Under the pieces are notes generated by a model. It searched no databases. It was not told the origin of the DNA and saw only the letters and a program-made list of their open reading frames with translations. A program made the position numbers and the translations under genes. Positions 54,478 to 59,465 of a DNA stretch of 59,465 nucleotides are shown piece after piece (positions within the stretch are counted from its first letter, which is position 1; every line of letters begins with the position of its first letter). The stretch covers positions 1 to 59,465 of the forward strand of contig DRQF01000026.1 of assembly GCA_011369445.1 (NCBI GenBank). Reading direction: 5' to 3'. Source of the stretch: Planctomycetota bacterium. Lineage in GTDB: Bacteria > Planctomycetota > GCA-002687715 > DRQF01.

Positions 54478-57189
54478 ATGAACGACAAGAGTCGGAAGCT
54501 GTTCCTCGTCGACGGGTCGGCCCTCGCCTATCGCTCCCATTTCGGCTTCATTCGCACGCCACTCATCAACTCCAAGGGGATGAACACCGGTGCGATCATG
54601 GGCTACGCTCGAACTCTTCTGCGACTGATTCGGGAAGAACACCCCACCCACATGGCCGTGGCTTTCGACACTCCGGAACCCACATTTCGACACGAGATGT
54701 ACCCCCCCTACAAGGCCACGCGAGAGAAGATGCCCGAAGAGATGGTGGGGCAACTTCCGTGGATGAAGAAGATCACCGAAGCCTTGGCCATTCCGGTCCT
54801 CGAGCTACCGGGGTGGGAGGCCGACGACGTCATCGGAACACTGGCGAAGAAGGCGGAGGAGGAGGGGTTCGAGGTCCGCATCGTGACGGGCGACAAGGAC
54901 TTCATGCAGATCGTCTCTCCCCGAGTCGTTCTCCACGACATTCTGAAGCAGGGAAGCGATCTCATCGTCGTCGATCCCGCGAAGGTGAAGGAGAAGTTCG
55001 GAGTTCCTCCCGAGAAAGTCATCGACGTCCTGGCCCTGATGGGCGACAGTTCCGACAACGTCCCCGGAGTGAAGGGCGTGGGGCCGAAGACAGCATTGAA
55101 ACTCATCGACGCCTACGGGAGCGTGGAGGGGGTTCTCGAGGCCGCTCCGTCGATCCCCCAAAAGAAACTTCGAGAGAACCTCATCCACGACGCCGACATG
55201 GCGCGCCTCAGCAAGGACCTGGTCACGATCCGCCTGGACTGTCCCATCGACGCCGACCCGAAGGACCTCAAGCTCGGGGAGCCGGACCGTGAGACGCTCG
55301 ACGGGATCTTCAAGGAATTGGAATTCCGGTCCCTCAGGCAGGAGTTGAGCGCACCCACGAAAACGGTGGAAAAGCACTACGAGATCGTGAAGGACAAAAA
55401 GGAGCTCCAATCGCTGATTTCCAAGTTGCGCAAAGCCGGCAACTTCGTCGTGGACACGGAAACGACGTCGCTCAACCCCCTCGACGCCGAGCTTGTCGGT
55501 TTCTCGTTCAGCATCAAGGAAGGGGAAGCCTTCTACGTGCCCCTCAACGCCGAGCCGCCGGTTCTCCCGGACGATGGCGTGGGAACTCATCCGATCGTGA
55601 AGGCCCTCGCCCCCCTGCTGGAGGATCCCTGCATCGGCAAGGTGGCCCAGAACATCAAGTACGATGCATCGGTCATCGCGACGGCGGGCGTTCAGATGCG
55701 CGGCATCTGGTTCGACACGATGATCGCCAGCTATCTGCTGGACCCCATGTCCCGCTCCCATGACCTCGACAGCCTGTCTCTTCGCCATTTCGACTACACG
55801 AAAGTGAAGACATCGGAGCTGATCGGTTCTGGGAAGGATCAGATCACGATGGATCAGGTGCCCGTCGACGTGGTTGGCGAATACGCCGCCGAGGACGCTG
55901 ATTTCACCTTCCGTCTGCAGCAGCTCTTCGCGCGCCGGCTCGAGGAGGAGGATCTGAGGAATCTCTTCGATCGCATCGAAATGCCGCTCGTTCCGATCCT
56001 CGTCGCGATGGAGCGGGCGGGCATCCGCCTGGACGTGGGCGCGTTGAGGACGTTGCAGTCCGAATTGGAGTCTCAGCTCAGGGGGGTGGAACAAGAGATC
56101 TACGCCTTGGCCGGTGAGACGTTCAAGATCAACTCACCGAAACAGCTCTCCGAGATCCTCTTTGAGAAGCTCGAACTGCACAAGAAACTCGGCACGCGTG
56201 TCCGCAAGACGAAGACGGGCTACTCGACGGGACAGGAGGTCCTCGAAGCCATGACAGGCCATCCCCTGCCCGCCAAGGTCCTGGAGTATCGCTCACTCTC
56301 GAAACTGCTCTCGACCTACGTCATCTCCCTGCCGAAGCTGGTTCGCCCCTCGACGGGTCGCATCCACACCAGCTACAACCAAGCCGTCGCGGCCACGGGA
56401 CGTTTGTCCAGCAGCGACCCCAACCTCCAGAACATCCCCATCCGATCCGAACTGGGACGGCGCGTTCGCTCCGCGTTCGTGGCGTCCGCCGCGGACTGGA
56501 AGCTCGTCTCCGCCGACTACTCGCAAGTGGAATTGCGCATCTTGGCCCACATCTGCAAGGAGGAGGCCATGCTGGAGGCCTTCGCTCGGGGCGCCGACAT
56601 TCATCGGGAAACCGCCGCACGGGTTTTTGGTGTTCCAGCCGAATCGGTCGACCCCGACATGCGCTCGAAGGCAAAGAGCATCAACTTCGGAATCATCTAT
56701 GGCATGGGGCCCCAACGCCTGGCACGGGAGACCGAGATGACCGTGGACCAAGCCAAGGAGTTCATCGACCGGTACTTCGAGAACTTCCCAAAGGTCAAGG
56801 ACTACATCGAGGCCATGCACGCGAAGGCGCGTGAAGAAGGTTTCGTCACGACCCTCTTCGGTCGCAAGCGTCCGATCCCCGAGATCCTCTCCCCCAACGG
56901 CGCCATCCGGTCCAATGCGGAAAACGTCGCGGTGAACACGCCCATTCAGGGAACGGGCGCCGACATCATCAAACTGGCCATGATCGAGGTCGACCGTTGG
57001 ATGCGCGCCGCACGATGCCGCGGCCTGATGATCCTACAGGTGCACGATGAGTTGATTTTCGACGTTCCCGACGCGGAGGTGCCCCTGTTCCAAGAGAGGA
57101 TCCCCGCCATCATGAGCGGGGTCGTGCGACTCGACGTCCCGCTCGTCGTCGACGTGGGCGTCGGCCGGAATTGGACCGAAGCTCACTGA
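54478..57189 (+). CDS. polA: DNA polymerase I with proofreading domain
   Basis: A 903-residue polymerase used in repair and Okazaki fragment processing. The N-terminal 5'-nuclease domain (1-290) has FLVDGSALAYRSHF, GWEADDVIGTLA and TGDKDFMQIV. The 3'-5' exonuclease is intact (Asp326 and Glu328 in DTETTS), so it can proofread. The polymerase motifs A (SADYSQVELRILAH), B (RSKAKSINFGIIYG) and C (LQVHDELIF) are all present. ATG 54478 is preceded by GAGG. Its last 7 nt overlap the convergent lgt gene. Confidence 0.98.
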   Translation: MNDKSRKLFLVDGSALAYRSHFGFIRTPLINSKGMNTGAIMGYARTLLRLIREEHPTHMAVAFDTPEPTFRHEMYPPYKATREKMPEEMVGQLPWMKKITEALAIPVLELPGWEADDVIGTLAKKAEEEGFEVRIVTGDKDFMQIVSPRVVLHDILKQGSDLIVVDPAKVKEKFGVPPEKVIDVLALMGDSSDNVPGVKGVGPKTALKLIDAYGSVEGVLEAAPSIPQKKLRENLIHDADMARLSKDLVTIRLDCPIDADPKDLKLGEPDRETLDGIFKELEFRSLRQELSAPTKTVEKHYEIVKDKKELQSLISKLRKAGNFVVDTETTSLNPLDAELVGFSFSIKEGEAFYVPLNAEPPVLPDDGVGTHPIVKALAPLLEDPCIGKVAQNIKYDASVIATAGVQMRGIWFDTMIASYLLDPMSRSHDLDSLSLRHFDYTKVKTSELIGSGKDQITMDQVPVDVVGEYAAEDADFTFRLQQLFARRLEEEDLRNLFDRIEMPLVPILVAMERAGIRLDVGALRTLQSELESQLRGVEQEIYALAGETFKINSPKQLSEILFEKLELHKKLGTRVRKTKTGYSTGQEVLEAMTGHPLPAKVLEYRSLSKLLSTYVISLPKLVRPSTGRIHTSYNQAVAATGRLSSSDPNLQNIPIRSELGRRVRSAFVASAADWKLVSADYSQVELRILAHICKEEAMLEAFARGADIHRETAARVFGVPAESVDPDMRSKAKSINFGIIYGMGPQRLARETEMTVDQAKEFIDRYFENFPKVKDYIEAMHAKAREEGFVTTLFGRKRPIPEILSPNGAIRSNAENVAVNTPIQGTGADIIKLAMIEVDRWMRAARCRGLMILQVHDELIFDVPDAEVPLFQERIPAIMSGVVRLDVPLVVDVGVGRNWTEAH

Positions 57190-58031
57190 ACCGAGACGGC
57201 CCTTTTTTTCGTCAGCATGTAGAGGGCGGCCCCCGCGGCAAACGCAAAGACCCCGACGAACTGGGACGTGGAGAGGGGCCCCACGTATCCTCGATCCTCG
57301 TCGCCCCGGAAGAACTCCAGGGCAAAACGGGTTGCGGCATAAAGCATGATGAAGACCGACACGACCTGTCCGTCGAATCGTCTGCGGTGCCAGAGCCATC
57401 GGAGAATGAAGAACATCACGAGTGCGTTCAGACTCAGGTACAGCTGAGTCGGATGAAGCCACTGTCCGGCCAGCGCGCAGAGATTCCCGTTGTCCTTGGG
57501 AATCTCGATGCCGAAGAAGTCGCCGGGTTGGGTCCGCGTTGGAAACCGGATGGCAAGCGGAAAACTCTCGGAGACCGGCTTCCCGTAGTCGTCCCCGACG
57601 AGGAGACATCCAATCCGACCGATGGACTGACCGATGGCGGCGGCCACCGCGTAGATGTCGAGCACCTTGAGAATCGGAAGACCGGCCCGACGGCTGTACC
57701 AGGGCACGGCGATGAACGCCCCGATGAAGGACCCGTAGAACACCATTCCCCCTCGTTGAAGAGCGAAGGCCCTGAGGGGATGGCCGGCGAATTCGTCCCA
57801 ATTCGTCAACACATAGAAGGCCCGGGCGCCAACGACCATCGCCAAGGTGAAGACGACGAAGAGGTTGCCCATTTTCTCCTCGTCCAGCCCCGACTTGCGA
57901 GCCAGACGCAGCGCGACCCAATTGCCGGCGAGAAGAGCGAGGACGACCATCAGACCGAAGCCGCGAATGGGGATCTCGTGGGCTCCGAAGATCTCGAACG
58001 GCAAGGGGATGCGGAAGATGACGGGAAGCAT
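57183..58031 (-). CDS. lgt: Prolipoprotein diacylglyceryl transferase
   Basis: Integral membrane enzyme of 282 residues adding diacylglycerol to lipoprotein cysteines, serving for example the TPR lipoprotein in this window. IPIRGFGLMVVL, RGGMVFYGSFIGA, GQSIGRIGCLLVGDDYG and HPTQLYLS are family motifs. Its ATG has no SD and lies 8 nt after TACACT, suggesting a leaderless mRNA. A hairpin overlaps this promoter. Confidence 0.95.
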   Translation of the reverse strand: MLPVIFRIPLPFEIFGAHEIPIRGFGLMVVLALLAGNWVALRLARKSGLDEEKMGNLFVVFTLAMVVGARAFYVLTNWDEFAGHPLRAFALQRGGMVFYGSFIGAFIAVPWYSRRAGLPILKVLDIYAVAAAIGQSIGRIGCLLVGDDYGKPVSESFPLAIRFPTRTQPGDFFGIEIPKDNGNLCALAGQWLHPTQLYLSLNALVMFFILRWLWHRRRFDGQVVSVFIMLYAATRFALEFFRGDEDRGYVGPLSTSQFVGVFAFAAGAALYMLTKKRAVSVQ

Positions 58032-58035
58032 GGGG

Positions 58036-58054
58036 GCGGAGTGTAGCACTCCGC
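58036..58054. repeat. Palindrome overlapping the lgt promoter
   Basis: Perfect 8-bp arms GCGGAGTG/CACTCCGC with loop TAG. It covers the -10 TACACT of lgt, so it could be a repressor site. Confidence 0.55.
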
Positions 58055-58067
58055 GGTCACGTCTCAA
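58040..58067 (-). promoter_or_regulatory. lgt promoter, leaderless
   Basis: Minus strand: -35 TTGAGA (58062-58067), 16-nt spacer, extended -10 TGC-TACACT (TACACT at 58040-58045). The ATG follows 8 nt after the -10. Confidence 0.55.
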
Positions 58068-58094
58068 CGGCGGGGGCCTCTCAGCGCGCGCCGG

Positions 58095-58123
58095 TTGCCG
58101 CTGTCCGGGTCCATCCCTATAGT
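58095..58123 (+). promoter_or_regulatory. prs promoter
   Basis: -35 TTGCCG (58095-58100), 17-nt spacer, -10 TATAGT (58118-58123). The leader before the prs ATG is about 58 nt. Confidence 0.55.
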
Positions 58124-58187
58124 GACCGAGGAGGGGACGCGACGCCCCTCGCCACTTTCCAAACCCACGAAACACGACGGGACGGCC

Positions 58188-59234
58188 ATGGGCAATTCGA
58201 ACCCCAATCCGGCCGGAAATCGCGGGCGCTTGAGCCTCCTCGCATGCGATTCCGGCCGAGCGTTCGCGAATCTGGTGCGAGAGCACCTCTCCCGGGTTCT
58301 TTCCGCGGAAACACGCCAGCCGACGAACGGGCTCCTCCGCGAGTCGGAAGAGATCAAGTTCGCCAATGGCGAGATCAAGACCGTCATCGGGGACAACATC
58401 CGCGGCGACGACGTCTACGTCATCCAATGCATGGACGACCCGTTCGCCGAACGGTCCGTCAACGACAACCTGATGGCCCTGGTCACGGCCCTGCATGCCG
58501 CCCGCCAGTCAGATGCGGAGCGCATCACGGCGGTGATTCCCCAGTTCCCGTACGCGAGACAAGAGCGTAAGAAAACCCGCGAGGGCATCACCGCCAGTGT
58601 CGTCTGCCGGCTCCTCGAAGATGCGGGAGCCGATCGCGTCATCACTCTCGACATTCACGCCGAAGCCATCATGGGATTCTTCAGATTCTGCACGATGGAG
58701 AACCTCCACGCCTCGACGGTCATCCTCGACTATTTTCGAGACAACTTCCCCGTCGACAACCTGGTCGTGGTCTCCCCGGACGTGGGAGGAGCCGATCGGG
58801 CGCGTCACTACACCAACCGCCTGGGCTGTCCCCTGGCCATCGTTCATAAGGCAAGGGATTACTCGAAGATCAGTGTGATCGAGAGCATGCGGCTGGTCGG
58901 TGACGTCCGAGGCAAGGACGTGCTCATGCCGGACGACATGATCGCCACCGGAGGAACTCTGCTTCGGGCGGCGTCCCTTTTGAAGGAAGAAGGGGCCAAT
59001 AGGGTCTATTTGGCGTGTTCGCTGCCGTTTTTCAACGGGGGCGCCGTGGAACTTTTCGATCAGGGCCGGGAAAACGGCACATTTGACGCCCTCATCGGGA
59101 CCGACGCCGTCACGCGCGGGCCAGAATTCTCGGCGGATCACGCGTGGTACCACGAAGTGTCCGTAGCGCCCCTCTTCGCGAAAGTGATCTTCAATATCAA
59201 TCGGAAACGGTCGGTGAGCGCCCTTCTGAAGTGA
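58188..59234 (+). CDS. prs: Ribose-phosphate pyrophosphokinase family protein, divergent
   Basis: PRPP synthase, making PRPP for purines and other nucleotides, 348 residues. FPYARQERKKTREGITASVV, LDIHAEAIMGFF and SPDVGGADRARHY match the family. The PRPP loop reads DDMIATGGTL, with Ala where DDMIDTxGT has Asp, and the catalytic flexible loop is HKARDYSKISVIESM with Lys and Arg kept. It belongs to a divergent branch and activity is not certain. It starts at ATG 58188 with the promoter at 58095-58123. Confidence 0.9.
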   Translation: MGNSNPNPAGNRGRLSLLACDSGRAFANLVREHLSRVLSAETRQPTNGLLRESEEIKFANGEIKTVIGDNIRGDDVYVIQCMDDPFAERSVNDNLMALVTALHAARQSDAERITAVIPQFPYARQERKKTREGITASVVCRLLEDAGADRVITLDIHAEAIMGFFRFCTMENLHASTVILDYFRDNFPVDNLVVVSPDVGGADRARHYTNRLGCPLAIVHKARDYSKISVIESMRLVGDVRGKDVLMPDDMIATGGTLLRAASLLKEEGANRVYLACSLPFFNGGAVELFDQGRENGTFDALIGTDAVTRGPEFSADHAWYHEVSVAPLFAKVIFNINRKRSVSALLK

Positions 59235-59402
59235 CGAGGGGCCCCGGGGTTGGAGTGAGTGCGCAAAAACGCTGAATCATCCCCCCAACCCCCGTGTTAT
59301 GATTTTGAGCGATTCGAGCCGACCTGATCCGGCCCCGATTCGTACAGAAAATGAACAACGGACGGTCCATCTCGTCCGATCCAGCCCGGAGAATCGACTT
59401 CC
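59235..59402. other. Intergenic region between prs and the edge gene
   Basis: An imperfect stem (CGGGGTTGG at 59245 with CCAACCCCCG near 59285) may end prs transcription. It is followed by the promoter below. Confidence 0.35.
59295..59303 (+). promoter_or_regulatory. Extended -10 promoter of the edge gene
   Basis: TGT-TATGAT; transcription would start near 59310, giving a leader of about 93 nt before the ATG. Confidence 0.5.
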
Positions 59403-59465
59403 ATGCGCAAAGTCTTCATTCTTTTGCCACTCGCCTTTCTCGCCTGCGCCCTGCTTTTCCCCTCC
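59403..59465 (+). CDS. Secreted protein or lipoprotein, 5' end only
   Basis: Only the first 21 codons are visible, starting at ATG with GGAG about 11 nt upstream. They encode a signal peptide (MRKVFILLPLAFLACALLF); LAFLAC could be a lipobox. The gene is cut by the window edge, so the product is unknown. Confidence 0.6.
   Translation, partial: MRKVFILLPLAFLACALLFPS

Overview
The window is a dense, high-GC (about 60-65% by eye) bacterial chromosome segment carrying roughly 48 protein genes. I see no rRNA, tRNA, CRISPR array, insertion sequence or phage gene. The cell is diderm: it has Lol-type and Mla-type envelope transport, Lgt, a LPS-kinase-like protein and many signal-peptide proteins. The FloA/NfeD operon, the lipoprotein- and HEAT/TPR-rich hypotheticals, the peptidase S46 and the membrane sulfatase-like enzyme fit Planctomycetota or a close relative. 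Acidobacteriota is the main alternative. This placement is inference and no rRNA is present to settle it.

Layout. (1) 178-5447: secreted and hypothetical proteins, a SpoU rRNA methylase, a secreted parvulin and a class II aldolase. (2) 5460-12321, all minus strand: sigma-like factor, membrane anti-sigma-like protein, RsbW-like kinase, RsbV/MlaB-like STAS protein, MlaE, MlaF, MlaD and a TPR lipoprotein. This is the most interesting block of the window. (3) 12415-17732: a duplicated CxxC protein, then tig-clpP-clpX-rlmN as a tight proteostasis operon. (4) 17771-25519: PDZ protein, accA, and a divergent purL-purQ-hypothetical operon in which PurL carries two PurS-like units. (5) 25553-33436: selB, a VTT membrane protein, an aminotransferase, a DUF420-like protein, a NarL-type regulator, a PilZ-like protein, a rhomboid and an HTH-MORN protein. 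(6) 33551-42837: GNAT, secreted M49 peptidase, membrane sulfatase-like enzyme, InaA-like kinase, DUF4190/GspG-like protein, S46 peptidase. (7) 42893-50304: membrane pseudo-phosphatase-like protein, long NfeD protease, short NfeD, FloA and partner, hybrid histidine kinase. (8) 50367-59465: lolD-lolC-HEAT protein, polA, lgt, prs and the first 21 codons of a secreted protein.

Regulation. Many gene starts overlap as ATGA or GTGA, so translational coupling is common. Recognisable promoters share an extended -10 of the form TGnTAnnnT, often without a good -35. Five genes have a -10-like hexamer only 5-8 nt before a start codon that lacks a Shine-Dalgarno sequence, which suggests leaderless mRNAs.

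The candidate novel system is the 5460-12321 block, where partner-switching and sigma/anti-sigma signalling genes are joined to a complete inner-membrane Mla lipid transporter. Other leads are the tandem PurS-PurS-PurL fusion, the HTH-MORN protein paired with a rhomboid, the duplicated CxxC protein and two strong hairpins in the 3112-3310 intergenic region.
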